Below, piece after piece: positions 54,882-64,000 of a stretch of DNA of 64,000 nucleotides (positions within the stretch are counted from its first letter, which is position 1; every line of letters begins with the position of its first letter). The notes beneath the pieces were generated by a model, which did no database searches, was not told the DNA's origin, and saw nothing but the letters and a program-made list of their open reading frames with translations. Position numbers and translations under genes: made by a program. The stretch lies in assembly GCF_001583435.1 (NCBI RefSeq), contig NZ_CP013251.1, positions 559,501 to 623,500 of the forward strand, written 5' to 3'. This stretch comes from Endozoicomonas montiporae CL-33 (GTDB lineage Bacteria; Pseudomonadota; Gammaproteobacteria; Pseudomonadales; Endozoicomonadaceae).

Positions 54882-56537
54882 ATGAAGATCAATTGTTCCA
54901 TACACATGCTTATCATTCTTTGCCAGATTGCTCTTCTTTCCTCTGGTGTCCGGGCACAACACTTTTTTCCGGCAGCTCTGGCTCCCGGATATTTGAAAAT
55001 GCATGAATCACTATTGGAAAAAACGTTTGATGAGCATGCATCGTTGCGTGAAAAACGATCTATTAACGGAATGCCTGACTCTGGCAGATGGTATTGGATG
55101 ATTAAAATAGTTAGATCATCAACAGCTCAGCCATGCACAGGTATTCCCCTGAATGCACGCTGGGTGATAACAGCGGCACACTGCACGATCAATGAGACAG
55201 AGGGAGTGCTGGCTATTGACTATACGGCCAATCTTGGAGACCAGACAGAGGACAAAACAGTTACTGCAATCAAAAATTACAGTCAGATCCATGGTGCAAG
55301 AATCCCTGTTAAACGAATTGTTAAACACCCGAACTCAGAAGCCGCCAAGGACGATAGGGCTTCAGGCATTGCTTCTACACAAAATCCTGCCACAACACCC
55401 CAAACAGAAGCTTTTGCTGGGGGACATGTGGGTGTTAATGATATAGCCCTGCTGGAGTTAAGCTTTCCCCTGCCTGTGGAAGTAGTTAACAAAACGCCAC
55501 CCGTTAACTTTAATGAAGTTAATATCAAGCCAAATCTAAAAGCCACGATGGCGGGCTATGGGGACGGCTACGGAACAAATCCGCAAAATGTTCCACATTA
55601 CTACTCAAGTACATTAAGAAGCTTTAAGAAGGGTGATTTGAAAATTCTGACTCTGCCTGTGAAAAAAAAGCCTAAACGGGGAAAAGTGAATTCTGGACCC
55701 AAGCGATGCAAAAGGCTTCTTTCAGGCAATGCTGAAGCCGACAACCCGATGATATGTGATACAGGTGCTCCAATCCCTTCCAATGGTGATAGCGGTGGTC
55801 CTCTGGTCAGCAATAACATGATTATTGGAACACTATACGGAGGAGATACTTACTCTGACATGAGCTTTCGGACAAAAGACGGTGCTGCTGTATTTGAAAT
55901 GGAGCGTATCAAGTTTGAGCCGATTTTGTATCATAAACATCTTATTACGTCTAATGCAGGATTCCAATGGACTGATCATAAAATCATACCCGAGGGACAG
56001 GGCTTTTCACCAGTTACTACGAATTATAAAAAAGATGATTCAGGGATGGCTGTCGTGCCTGTCTGCAGAGTTAAAAACGCAGACAATAGCTGGTCTTATG
56101 GAACCATGACTAAGTATATTGGTCTTAAACACTGTCGTTATAGTTTTTACGGGTTTTACAGACATAAAGTAGCGCAACTTGAAGACATTAACTTTCAGGT
56201 AGCGTCCGGCTGGGAAAACCAGAACAGCGAATCAGATGCAAAAATTGTGTGGAAAAAATTGCATAAGAAACACCTGACACCAACGTCTTCTTCCACCACA
56301 CCCATCGCTATAGACTTTGACTCTAAAGGTAACTCTCTTTATCTATGTGCACTGATAAGCGATGAAGATGGTGGTACAACTCATTTGGAAAATGGCGAAT
56401 TTGGGATAATCAGTAAACAATCAAAACGATGTAAGATCGGAAACAAAGCATTTCGTTTTAGCCCTAACAGAAATCGATTTTTCTGGGTGCTTTCCATTCA
56501 AAGCCCGATGCATCAAACACAGTTTAGTAACCAGTAA
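54882..56537 (+). CDS. Secreted trypsin-like serine protease with DM9-like C-terminal region
   Basis: 551 residues. Signal peptide (about 1-25, ending GVRAQ). The S1 protease domain (about 65-345) has the full triad: His in WVITAAHC (near 99), Asp in VNDIALLEL (near 185) and Ser in NGDSGGPLV (near 302). The C-terminal 200 residues contain VPVCRVKNADNSWSYGTMTK ... HCRYSFYGFYRHKV and a second CALISDEDGG ... CKIGNKAF unit, resembling DM9/DUF3421 repeats known mainly from animals and some bacteria. Likely extracellular and host-directed. Low-GC codon use unlike the bio genes next door. Confidence 0.82.
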   Translation: MKINCSIHMLIILCQIALLSSGVRAQHFFPAALAPGYLKMHESLLEKTFDEHASLREKRSINGMPDSGRWYWMIKIVRSSTAQPCTGIPLNARWVITAAHCTINETEGVLAIDYTANLGDQTEDKTVTAIKNYSQIHGARIPVKRIVKHPNSEAAKDDRASGIASTQNPATTPQTEAFAGGHVGVNDIALLELSFPLPVEVVNKTPPVNFNEVNIKPNLKATMAGYGDGYGTNPQNVPHYYSSTLRSFKKGDLKILTLPVKKKPKRGKVNSGPKRCKRLLSGNAEADNPMICDTGAPIPSNGDSGGPLVSNNMIIGTLYGGDTYSDMSFRTKDGAAVFEMERIKFEPILYHKHLITSNAGFQWTDHKIIPEGQGFSPVTTNYKKDDSGMAVVPVCRVKNADNSWSYGTMTKYIGLKHCRYSFYGFYRHKVAQLEDINFQVASGWENQNSESDAKIVWKKLHKKHLTPTSSSTTPIAIDFDSKGNSLYLCALISDEDGGTTHLENGEFGIISKQSKRCKIGNKAFRFSPNRNRFFWVLSIQSPMHQTQFSNQ

Positions 56538-56681
56538 AACTCATAGCCACATGGACTGTGGCAGCTTGAATTATGCACTTTCACATCAATGCGTTTGAAC
56601 ACAGCCTACTCTTTAGCTTTACGTTTATCATTAGAGAATTCCTTCGTTGTCAATCGTATTTTACTGTCCGGGCTTAGATCA

Positions 56682-57395
56682 TCAAATTGCTGGCGTTCTG
56701 ACCAGACACCAGACATCTATGGTTTTTACGCCCTGCTTTTTTAGAACTCTCGATAGCTCTGAAACGGTCTCCCCTGTGGTGACTACATCATCAACAATGG
56801 CAACATGCCGATAGCCTGTTTCCCTGCAGACAAAGGCTCCTCGAATATTCTTAAGACGTTCACTGGCTTTGAGTTGTTGTTGCGCTTCTGTCGCACGAAT
56901 CCGTTTTACCATTTTTTTGTCTAAAACCATCTTTTTATCTTTTAGCTGACGATTGAGGGCTTTCGCCAGGAGCAGAGCTTGGTTGTAACCGCGCTGCTGT
57001 AAGCGCTTTCTGTGTAGCGGTACCGGAATAATGGCTTCTGGCCAGATTTCCTGATGGTAATGCTGTCGAAGCACCTCAGCCAGTGAGGCTGTCATTGGCT
57101 TTATCAAAGCGGTCTGCTGGCTGTACTTGATGCGGTGAATAATGTGGTTGACTGGAAAGCGGTACTGAAAAGCCGAGTAGCAGCGATTAAAGACGGGTGT
57201 TTTTTTAAGGCACTGACCGCAGAGTTTTGTTGATGCAACGAGGACAGGCAAGCCACAACTCTGGCAGGCTTGCTGATTATCGGGGCAGGCATTCAAACAC
57301 AATTCACAGAGGGGTTGCCTGAACGACGTGGCTCCTCGACACAACAGGCAGCTTATTTGTAGCGTATTGTTTAATATTTGTTCGATTGTAAACAT
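56682..57395 (-). CDS. comF: ComF family phosphoribosyltransferase-like protein
   Basis: 237 residues. An N-terminal double zinc ribbon ([24 protein letters not shown]) precedes a PRTase-like domain with [22 protein letters not shown] and the PRPP loop [16 protein letters not shown]. Homologues (ComF, GntX) act in DNA uptake or in use of external DNA. It is divergent from bioB, as in many gammaproteobacteria, with 129 bases between the starts. Confidence 0.92.
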   Translation of the reverse strand: MFTIEQILNNTLQISCLLCRGATSFRQPLCELCLNACPDNQQACQSCGLPVLVASTKLCGQCLKKTPVFNRCYSAFQYRFPVNHIIHRIKYSQQTALIKPMTASLAEVLRQHYHQEIWPEAIIPVPLHRKRLQQRGYNQALLLAKALNRQLKDKKMVLDKKMVKRIRATEAQQQLKASERLKNIRGAFVCRETGYRHVAIVDDVVTTGETVSELSRVLKKQGVKTIDVWCLVRTPAI

Positions 57396-57524
57396 TCTTA
57401 TGGATTAACGATTGACGTTAGATTTCAATTCATTATTATCAGCCATGTTTTAATCTCAATAATCAATATTAATGGCTGTGCTCAGCGTTACTGCCACGGG
57501 CGCTCCGGGGAAAAATTGAACAAC

Positions 57525-58592
57525 ATGACTGCACCTGTAGGCACCACTCACTCTGGTACAACCCTTCGCCATGACTGGACGGTCGAAGAAGTTGAGGCGT
57601 TGTTTCAGCAGCCTTTTAATGATCTGATTTTTCAGGCTCAGCAGACTCATCGTGAACACTTCAACCCGAATCAGGTGCAGGTCAGTACGTTGTTGTCGAT
57701 CAAAACCGGTGCCTGCCCTGAGGATTGCAAGTATTGTCCCCAGAGTGGTCACTACAACACCGGACTCAGTAAAGAAAAGTTGATGGAAGTGCGCAAGGTG
57801 CTGGAAGAGGCGCGTGCCGCAAAAGTATCGGGTGCGACTCGTTTCTGTATGGGTGCAGCGTGGAAAAACCCGCCGGAAAAAGACCTGCCTTACATCATGG
57901 AAATGGTGAAAGGCGTGAAGGAAATGGGTCTGGAAACCTGCATGACGCTGGGTATGCTCAATGCCGATCAGGCGAGCCGTCTGGCAGAAGCCGGGTTGGA
58001 TTATTACAACCATAACCTGGACACATCGCCCGAATTTTACGGCAGCATCATCACCACTCGCACCTTCTCTGATCGCCTGGATACTCTGCAGCATGTGCGA
58101 GATGCCGGTATGAACATTTGCAGTGGCGGCATTGTGGGGCTGGGTGAAACCGAGCGTGACCGTGCTGGCATGCTGGTGGCTCTGGCCAATCTTCCTAAAC
58201 ACCCTGAAAGTGTGCCTGTGAATATGCTGGTGCGGGTAGAAGGAACACCGTTGGAAGACGTTGAAACCGTGGATGGTATCGAATTTGTGCGCATGATTGC
58301 GGTGGCCAAAATTATGATGCCAGCATCCAGTGTTCGACTTTCTGCCGGTCGTGAAAACATGAGTGACGAGTTGCAGGCGCTGGCATTTCTGGCCGGAGCC
58401 AACTCTATTTTCCTCGGCGATAAGCTGCTGACCACACCCAACCCGAAAGAAAGCCGTGACCGACAGCTGTTTGATAAACTCGGCATCAACATGGACGATC
58501 GAACCGAGCAGGATGCTGAAGCCTTTGCCCGAAGCTGCCCTCTGCGTGAGCAGGATAACGACCATTATTACGATGCGATGAAAGCTTCCTGA
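57525..58592 (+). CDS. bioB: Biotin synthase
   Basis: Radical SAM enzyme that inserts sulphur into dethiobiotin. The ATG at 57525 is chosen (355 residues) since conserved sequence begins soon after ([17 protein letters not shown]); the longer upstream frame lacks family similarity. The SAM cluster is [14 protein letters not shown]. Also seen are [28 protein letters not shown] and [15 protein letters not shown]. It heads the biotin operon and is 22 bases from bioF. Confidence 0.97.
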   Translation: MTAPVGTTHSGTTLRHDWTVEEVEALFQQPFNDLIFQAQQTHREHFNPNQVQVSTLLSIKTGACPEDCKYCPQSGHYNTGLSKEKLMEVRKVLEEARAAKVSGATRFCMGAAWKNPPEKDLPYIMEMVKGVKEMGLETCMTLGMLNADQASRLAEAGLDYYNHNLDTSPEFYGSIITTRTFSDRLDTLQHVRDAGMNICSGGIVGLGETERDRAGMLVALANLPKHPESVPVNMLVRVEGTPLEDVETVDGIEFVRMIAVAKIMMPASSVRLSAGRENMSDELQALAFLAGANSIFLGDKLLTTPNPKESRDRQLFDKLGINMDDRTEQDAEAFARSCPLREQDNDHYYDAMKAS

Positions 58593-58614
58593 GTGAATGG
58601 ATACGGATTAGTCG

Positions 58615-59826
58615 ATGGATCGCTCTATGGATAGCTCTATGAATAGCTGGATGGATAAAGAGCTGCAGCAGGATTTGCAGTCGCGCAGGGAAGCTAACCT
58701 GTATCGGTCTCGTAAAACGCTGGAGACGGCTCAAGGACCCGAGGTGGTCATTGATGGAAAACCGTATCTGGCGTTTTGTAATAATGATTACCTCGGGTTA
58801 GCCAACCATCCTGAAGTGGTTGCCCGCCTGAAAAAGGCGACAGCTGACTATGGTGTCGGCGGCGGGGCTTCCCACCTTGTGGTGGGTCATAGTAGAGCTC
58901 ATCATCAACTGGAAGAAGAGCTGGCTGAATTCACCGGAAGAGACCGGGTACTGCTGTTCTCTAACGGCTATATGGCCAACCTCGGTGTGATCTCTGCTCT
59001 GCTAAATAAGCAGGACGCTGTGTTTCAGGATCGCCTGAATCATGCCTCGCTTCTGGATGCCGGTCTTTTGTCGGGCGCCCGTTTTCAGCGTTATTTGCAC
59101 AATGATGTGGACAATCTGACCACCCGACTGGAGCGTTCTGATGCCCGTCGCAAGTTGATTGTGACCGATGGAGTGTTCAGCATGGACGGTGATGTGGCGC
59201 CCTTGCCGGAGCTGGCAGAGCTGGCAAAACAGCAAAACGCCTGGTTAATGGTTGACGATGCCCACGGTTTTGGCTGTTTGGGCAAGATGGGCGGGGGAGT
59301 TGCAGAATACTTTGATCTATCTCAGGATGACTTGCCGGTGCTGGTTGGTACACTGGGCAAGGCCTTTGGTACGGCTGGTGCGTTTGTAGCGGGTAGTGAA
59401 GCGTTAATTGAAACACTTATTCAGTTTTCCCGTACCTATATTTACACCACCTCCATGCCGCCGGCGGTAGCGGCTGCCACCCGAACCAGTCTGAAACTGC
59501 TGCGTGAAGAAACCTGGCGACGTGACCATTTACAGGTGCTGGTTCAGTATTTTCGCCAGGGTTGTGAACAACTGGGGTTGCAGCTGATGGAATCGGCTTC
59601 ACCGATTCAGCCGGTAATGGTCGGCAGTGCCAGCAGTGCGTTGGCGATGAGTAATGCACTGGCTGAACAGGGTATTCTGGTGACTGCCATCCGACCGCCT
59701 ACCGTTCCTGAAGGAACGTCGAGGCTCCGTATTACTTTCAGTGCTGCCCACAGCCGCGAGCATGTGGATCAGTTACTGAGTGCACTTGAGCGCACGGTAA
59801 GTCCGTTGCAGGAGGAAGTGGCATGA
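58615..59826 (+). CDS. bioF: 8-amino-7-oxononanoate synthase
   Basis: PLP enzyme joining pimeloyl-ACP and alanine. The 403 residues have [46 protein letters not shown] and the PLP Lys in [13 protein letters not shown]. The first codons contain a 12-base imperfect repeat (ATGGATAGCTCT-like units, 58615-58662) giving [15 protein letters not shown], with several possible ATG starts; family similarity begins after these. It overlaps bioH by 4 bases. Confidence 0.96.
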   Translation: MDRSMDSSMNSWMDKELQQDLQSRREANLYRSRKTLETAQGPEVVIDGKPYLAFCNNDYLGLANHPEVVARLKKATADYGVGGGASHLVVGHSRAHHQLEEELAEFTGRDRVLLFSNGYMANLGVISALLNKQDAVFQDRLNHASLLDAGLLSGARFQRYLHNDVDNLTTRLERSDARRKLIVTDGVFSMDGDVAPLPELAELAKQQNAWLMVDDAHGFGCLGKMGGGVAEYFDLSQDDLPVLVGTLGKAFGTAGAFVAGSEALIETLIQFSRTYIYTTSMPPAVAAATRTSLKLLREETWRRDHLQVLVQYFRQGCEQLGLQLMESASPIQPVMVGSASSALAMSNALAEQGILVTAIRPPTVPEGTSRLRITFSAAHSREHVDQLLSALERTVSPLQEEVA

Positions 59827-60569
59827 GTCTGCCCATCGTATTAATCAGTGGCTGGGGCATGCCGGCAACCGTGCTGGAACCACTGGCACAGGAGCTGGAT
59901 GGCGATGGCCGTGCCTGCGTGGTTCAGTTACCGGGGCTGGTGGAAGAACCCGGTGCCCGCTATGGCTGGCAGGAGTTAATGGGTTATCTTGATCTGCACC
60001 TGCTGGAAACGCCGGTGGTACTGGTTGGCTGGTCGCTGGGTGGAACGCTGGCGGCACTCTATGCCAGTCAGAACCCTGACAAGGTAGCTGGTGTGGTGAC
60101 CCTGGGCACAAATCCATGTTTTGTTCGAAATGACGACTGGCCTCAGGCGATGCTGCCCGCCACCTTCTCAAGCTTTTATGCGGGTATGGAAGAAGACCCG
60201 AAAGCGACCATTCAGCAGTTTTCAATGCTGTGTTCCATGGGCAACAGTAATCAGAAAGCATTGATGCGTGAACTGGCAACGTTGACTGAGGATGTTGATC
60301 TGGAACCTGCTATTTTGTTGGGCATGTTGAAATTGCTTGGCGAGAGTAATGTGCGTTCCCAGTTTGCTGATTTGCGTTGTCCGGTCATTCACTGCTTTGG
60401 TCGTCAGGATGCACTGGTGCCTGCTGACGTTGCCCAGCGCATTGAACAGGAATTTCCTGCCCATGCGGTGAATGTGTTCAATGGCGGGCACACGTTCTTT
60501 CTTGATAATGAAACCGGCATTACCCGTCAGGTAGCAGAACTGGTGACCCGTTTATGCACCAGAGGGTAA
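59823..60569 (+). CDS. bioH: Pimeloyl-ACP methyl ester carboxylesterase
   Basis: Alpha/beta hydrolase that frees pimeloyl-ACP from its methyl ester, ending the disguised fatty-acid cycle started by BioC. The 248 residues show [13 protein letters not shown] (oxyanion region), nucleophile Ser in [15 protein letters not shown], a C-terminal Asp in [11 protein letters not shown] and catalytic His in [13 protein letters not shown] overlap with bioF and a 16-base overlap with bioC. Confidence 0.94.
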   Translation: MSLPIVLISGWGMPATVLEPLAQELDGDGRACVVQLPGLVEEPGARYGWQELMGYLDLHLLETPVVLVGWSLGGTLAALYASQNPDKVAGVVTLGTNPCFVRNDDWPQAMLPATFSSFYAGMEEDPKATIQQFSMLCSMGNSNQKALMRELATLTEDVDLEPAILLGMLKLLGESNVRSQFADLRCPVIHCFGRQDALVPADVAQRIEQEFPAHAVNVFNGGHTFFLDNETGITRQVAELVTRLCTRG

Positions 60570-61375
60570 CGTCATCCGTTGCCGGGGTGTGTCGGCCAGC
60601 TCGTGCAGATAAACGACGCATTGCCGTCAACTTCAGCCGCGCTGCCAAAACCTATGATTATGCGGCAGTCCTTCAGGATCGTGTGGCTGCCAGAGCCATG
60701 CTTGGGTTGCCTGCAGACTGGTTACCTGATTGTGTGTTGGATCTAGGGTCTGGCACCGGTAGCCAGACAACACTGCTGGCAGAGCATTACCCGCAGGCAA
60801 CGGTTCTGGGAATGGATCTTGCGATAGGTATGGCTTCTCATGCCCGATCCAGTTATCCGGAGCTGAACTGGTGTTCTGGTGATATCGAACACTTGCCGTT
60901 TAAAAGCAATGCGCTGGATGTGGTGTTTTCCAGTCTTGCCATTCAGTGGTGCGACCTGAGCAGGGTGCTCGAAGAAGTTTATGACGTATTAAAACCCGGT
61001 GGTGTATTTGTCTTCTCAACACTGGCTGCCGGGACTATGCATGAGCTGAAACAGGCATGGAGCAGCGTTGACCGTCATGTGCATGTGAATACTTTTGATG
61101 CCTTCAGCACGCAAAAGCACTGCGTTCAACAATCTGGTTTTCAGTTGCACTCTTTTAAGCTGCAGACCGAGACCGTTTTCTACCTTACTGCCATGCAGCT
61201 ACTCAGGGATATGAAAGCGCTTGGGGTAAACACGGTGCCGTCGCGTCAGAATGGACTGATGTCCCGCCAGCGAATCTTCAAGTTTCAGCAGGCTTATGAA
61301 ATGTTCCGCACCGATAAAGGATTGCCTCTATCCTATGAAGTCATTTACGGCATACTCCGTAAACCTCAACGTTAA
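60554..61375 (+). CDS. bioC: Malonyl-ACP O-methyltransferase
   Basis: SAM methyltransferase that caps malonyl-ACP to begin pimelate synthesis. Conserved N-terminus RIAVNFSRAAKTYDYAAVLQ; SAM motif VLDLGSGTGSQT; later SSLAIQWCDLSRVLEEVYDVLKPGGVFVFSTL. Starting at 60554 gives 273 residues with about 22 extra at the N-terminus; a later start is possible, but the overlap with bioH suggests coupling. Confidence 0.94.
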   Translation: MHQRVTSSVAGVCRPARADKRRIAVNFSRAAKTYDYAAVLQDRVAARAMLGLPADWLPDCVLDLGSGTGSQTTLLAEHYPQATVLGMDLAIGMASHARSSYPELNWCSGDIEHLPFKSNALDVVFSSLAIQWCDLSRVLEEVYDVLKPGGVFVFSTLAAGTMHELKQAWSSVDRHVHVNTFDAFSTQKHCVQQSGFQLHSFKLQTETVFYLTAMQLLRDMKALGVNTVPSRQNGLMSRQRIFKFQQAYEMFRTDKGLPLSYEVIYGILRKPQR

Positions 61376-61417
61376 CTGAAACTATAATCAGGCAGATAAG
61401 CCGGAGTATACACACTG

Positions 61418-62101
61418 ATGGCTAACACCTATTTTGTTACCGGAACCGATACCGATGCAGGTAAAACGGTGGTTTCCTGTGGCCTGCTGGAAGCAGCCCG
61501 TCAGAAACAGTTGCAAACCATTGCCCTGAAGCCCATCTCGGCGGGTTGTGAATCCACACCGGAAGGGTTGCGTAATGGTGATGCCGTAAAACTGATGGAA
61601 GCCATGACCATTAAGTTGCCTTATGCCCAGGTTAACCCTGTTGCATTTGAGCCGCCTATTGCGCCTCATATTGCCGCAGAAGAAGAAGGCCGTCGTATTA
61701 CCGTTGACCGGCTCTCGGGTATTTGTCGTGGAGCCCTGATGCGACAGCATGACCTGTCATTGATTGAAGGTGCGGGTGGTTGGCGAGTACCACTGAATAA
61801 CCGTGAAATGCTGTCTGAACTGGCCGTTGAAATGAATACGCCGGTGATACTGGTCGTAGGCATGAAACTGGGCTGCCTGAGCCACGCTTTACTCAGTGTT
61901 GAATCCATTCTGCGAGATGGTTTAACGCTGGCAGGCTGGGTGGCAAACCGTATTGATCCGGATATGAATCATTTTGAAGAAAACGTTCAGACCTTGAAAG
62001 ACAGCATTCCTGCGCCTTGCCTCGGGGTTATTCCATGGCTTGATTCTCTGGATAACGGTTCTGTTGCCGGGCATCTGGATATTCAGCCTCTGCTGAAATA
62101 A
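61418..62101 (+). CDS. bioD: ATP-dependent dethiobiotin synthetase
   Basis: Closes the ureido ring from 7,8-diaminononanoate, CO2 and ATP. The 227 residues start with the P-loop YFVTGTDTDAGKTVVSCGLLEA. They contain LKPISAGCE, PPIAPHIAAEEEGR and LIEGAGGWRVPLN. Last gene of the operon, 42 bases after bioC, with a terminator after it. bioA, which makes its substrate, is not in the window. Confidence 0.96.
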   Translation: MANTYFVTGTDTDAGKTVVSCGLLEAARQKQLQTIALKPISAGCESTPEGLRNGDAVKLMEAMTIKLPYAQVNPVAFEPPIAPHIAAEEEGRRITVDRLSGICRGALMRQHDLSLIEGAGGWRVPLNNREMLSELAVEMNTPVILVVGMKLGCLSHALLSVESILRDGLTLAGWVANRIDPDMNHFEENVQTLKDSIPAPCLGVIPWLDSLDNGSVAGHLDIQPLLK

Positions 62102-62125
62102 TTGATAGCTATCCTGCCTTCCTCC

Positions 62126-62158
62126 AAAGAAAGGTCTTTTAGAAGATCTTTCTTTCTT
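62126..62158 (+). terminator. Terminator of the bio operon
   Basis: AAAGAAAGGTCTT (62126-62138) pairs with AAGATCTTTCTTT (62143-62155), one G-T wobble, TTAG loop, followed by CTTC. A second small hairpin GAAGATG/CATCTTC is at 62201-62217. Confidence 0.7.
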
Positions 62159-62331
62159 CAGTAAAAGCCCATCTGATTTCCATCTTTCAGCCGCTCTTTT
62201 GAAGATGTTGCATCTTCACAGCTGTTCACAGCAGTTGACATTGAATTCGTTCATACGTAAGTTTAAAACAACTGTTTGAATTGCTGCTAAACTAAACCTA
62301 TATAAATAAAAGAACAAGTGAGGTAGTCGCA

Positions 62332-64000
62332 ATGCCGGAATATAAGGCACCTCTGAGAGATATTCGTTTCGTAAGGAACGAGTTGCTGTCATACCCTGAA
62401 CACTACGCCAGTCTGCCGGGTGCAGAAGAAGCTACGCCTGATATGGTGGATGCCATTTTGCAGGAAGGGGCTAAATTCTGTGAGCAGGTATTATCTCCCC
62501 TCAATCAATCAGGTGATCAGGAGGGGTGTACCTGGAGTGAACACGGAGTAAAAACCCCGGCAGGATTCAAAGAGGCTTATCAGCAATATGTTGAAGGTGG
62601 CTGGCCTTCCCTTGCCAGTGATGAAGCCTATGGCGGACAAGGCTTGCCTCACTCACTGGGACTCTCCATCAGCGAGATGGTCGGGCAGTCAAACTGGTCC
62701 TGGGGCATGTATCCGGGGCTGAGCCACGGGGCGATGAGCACCATTGAAGCCCATGGCACGGAAGAACAGAAAGAAACCTACCTTACCAAGCTGGTGACCG
62801 GTGAGTGGACGGGAACCATGTGCCTGACCGAATCCCACTGTGGTACTGACCTTGGCATGCTTCGCACCAAGGCTGAGCCTAATGACGACGGTTCTTACCG
62901 CATTACCGGTACCAAAATATTCATCTCTGCCGGTGAGCACGATATGGCGGAAAATATCGTTCATATTGTTCTTGCCCGCCTGCCAGATGCTCCGGAAGGT
63001 ACCAAGGGTATCTCGTTGTTTATTGTGCCCAAGTACCTGCCTCAGAGCATTGGGGAAAGCAACGGTGTCAGCTGTGGCTCCATCGAACACAAAATGGGTA
63101 TCCACGCGAATGCAACCTGTGTCATGAATTTTGACGAGGCAACCGGCTTTTTGATCGGTCCAGAGAATAAAGGCCTGAACTGCATGTTCACCTTCATGAA
63201 CTTTGCACGTCTGGGCACGGGTTTGCAGGGGCTGGCGCATTCGGAAGTGGCTATGCAGGGCGCATTGAGTTATGCCCGCGAGCGTTTGCAGATGCGTTCA
63301 TTGAGTGGTGTTAAAAATCCGGATGGCCCGGCTGATCCGATTATTGTCCACCCTGATGTCAGAAGGATGCTGCTTACTATTAAAGCCTTTACTGAAGGCA
63401 ACCGGGCTCTGGCTTACTACACAGCCAAGCTGGCAGACCTGATGCACCATCCGGATGAAAGTGTTCGCAGTCAGGCTGATCTGACCATGGGTTTTCTGAC
63501 GCCTATCCTGAAGGCTTTTGTGACAGAGACCGGTTTCGAAGCGGCTAACCTTGGTCTGCAGTGTTACGGCGGACACGGTTACATTGCTGAATGGGGCATG
63601 GAACAGAATGTTCGTGACGCCCGTATCTCCATGCTTTATGAAGGAACGACCGGTATTCAGGCTCTGGATCTGCTGGGTCGCAAAATTCTGCTGACTCAGG
63701 GCGAGTCCATGCGAACTTTCACCAAAGTCGTTCATCGTTTCTGCAAAGATCAGGCTGATAATGAATCGCTGAAAGAGTTTATCGAGCCTCTGGCTGCCCT
63801 CAATAAAGAGTGGGGCGAAATGACCATGCAGATTGGTATGAAGGCCATGCAGAACAAGGATGAGGTGGGTGCTGCGTCGGTCGATTTTCTGATGTATTCC
63901 GGTTATGTCTGTCTGGCTTACTTCTGGGCAGAAATGGCAAAAACGGCTCAGGAAGCACTGGCTGCTGGCTCGACTGAAGAAGGCTTTTACAAGGCCAAGA
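62332..64000 (+). CDS. Acyl-CoA dehydrogenase, DmdC/FadE-like (3' end missing)
   Basis: Runs off the right edge; 556 residues are visible and the family is about 590-600 long. The start [19 protein letters not shown] is typical of the large acyl-CoA dehydrogenases that include 3-methylmercaptopropionyl-CoA dehydrogenase (DmdC). FAD-binding [18 protein letters not shown], the ISAGEHD segment, [22 protein letters not shown] and the catalytic Glu in [18 protein letters not shown] are present. GTGAGG precedes the ATG. The substrate cannot be told: it may be a fatty acyl-CoA or a DMSP-derived thioester. Confidence 0.88.
   Translation, partial: MPEYKAPLRDIRFVRNELLSYPEHYASLPGAEEATPDMVDAILQEGAKFCEQVLSPLNQSGDQEGCTWSEHGVKTPAGFKEAYQQYVEGGWPSLASDEAYGGQGLPHSLGLSISEMVGQSNWSWGMYPGLSHGAMSTIEAHGTEEQKETYLTKLVTGEWTGTMCLTESHCGTDLGMLRTKAEPNDDGSYRITGTKIFISAGEHDMAENIVHIVLARLPDAPEGTKGISLFIVPKYLPQSIGESNGVSCGSIEHKMGIHANATCVMNFDEATGFLIGPENKGLNCMFTFMNFARLGTGLQGLAHSEVAMQGALSYARERLQMRSLSGVKNPDGPADPIIVHPDVRRMLLTIKAFTEGNRALAYYTAKLADLMHHPDESVRSQADLTMGFLTPILKAFVTETGFEAANLGLQCYGGHGYIAEWGMEQNVRDARISMLYEGTTGIQALDLLGRKILLTQGESMRTFTKVVHRFCKDQADNESLKEFIEPLAALNKEWGEMTMQIGMKAMQNKDEVGAASVDFLMYSGYVCLAYFWAEMAKTAQEALAAGSTEEGFYKAK

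Noticed and set aside
57386..57393. TTGTAAAC as a BirA operator upstream of bioB
   Set aside because: Only one half-site is seen; no GTTTACAA partner at the expected spacing, and the bases are part of the comF start.
57456..58565. 369-codon frame opposite bioB
   Set aside because: It is the shadow of a strongly biased real gene; the bioB frame has clear radical-SAM motifs.

Overview
The window looks like chromosome from a marine gammaproteobacterium of the Oceanospirillales, most likely Endozoicomonas or a close relative. This is inferred from gene order, moderate base composition, a heavy load of insertion sequences, and accessory proteins with eukaryote-like features. I could not run a database search, so the genus is tentative.

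The backbone is the well known gammaproteobacterial run orn / queG - nnr - tsaE - amidase - mutL - miaA - hfq - hflX - hflK - hflC - DUF2065 - hisZ - purA - rnr - rlmB - rpsF - rpsR - rplI - dnaB (1 to 46 kb). Accessory DNA has entered at several junctions. Between mutL and miaA lie a 554-residue protein with a segment resembling a eukaryotic basic helix-loop-helix domain, and a SRPBCC protein. Between purA and rnr is a tandem fusion of two Old Yellow Enzyme domains. Between rnr and rlmB are an intact ISKra4-type element and a secreted-protein pseudogene broken by a MITE. Between rlmB and rpsF are an orphan FliM-like gene, a 2-hydroxyacid dehydrogenase, a secreted metallophosphoesterase and a glycine-zipper membrane protein. 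Between rplI and dnaB are a PhoX-type phosphatase, an IS4-like element, a methyltransferase gene cut by both an IS1-type and an IS3-type element, and an acetyltransferase gene cut by a MITE. dnaB carries a 502-residue intein in its Walker A motif.

From 46 to 57 kb lie two unknown membrane-anchored proteins, a TraF-like outer-membrane barrel, an Ada-AlkA / Ogt DNA alkylation repair pair, a short remnant of a PLP-dependent decarboxylase, srkA, about 0.9 kb of non-coding DNA and a secreted trypsin-like protease with a DM9-like tail. From 57 to 62 kb comes a tight bioB-bioF-bioH-bioC-bioD operon divergent from comF. An acyl-CoA dehydrogenase (DmdC/FadE-like) runs off the right edge.

The most striking mobile DNA is a set of four short foldback (MITE-like) elements of different families and several IS copies, most with readable terminal repeats and target duplications. 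Several landed at or next to stop codons: rnr (new C-terminus), dnaB (stop codon is in the duplication) and ogt (stop codon is in the duplication). Others destroyed genes whose frames can be rejoined exactly by removing the insert. This suggests recent, ongoing transposition with pseudogene formation in a host-associated lineage.
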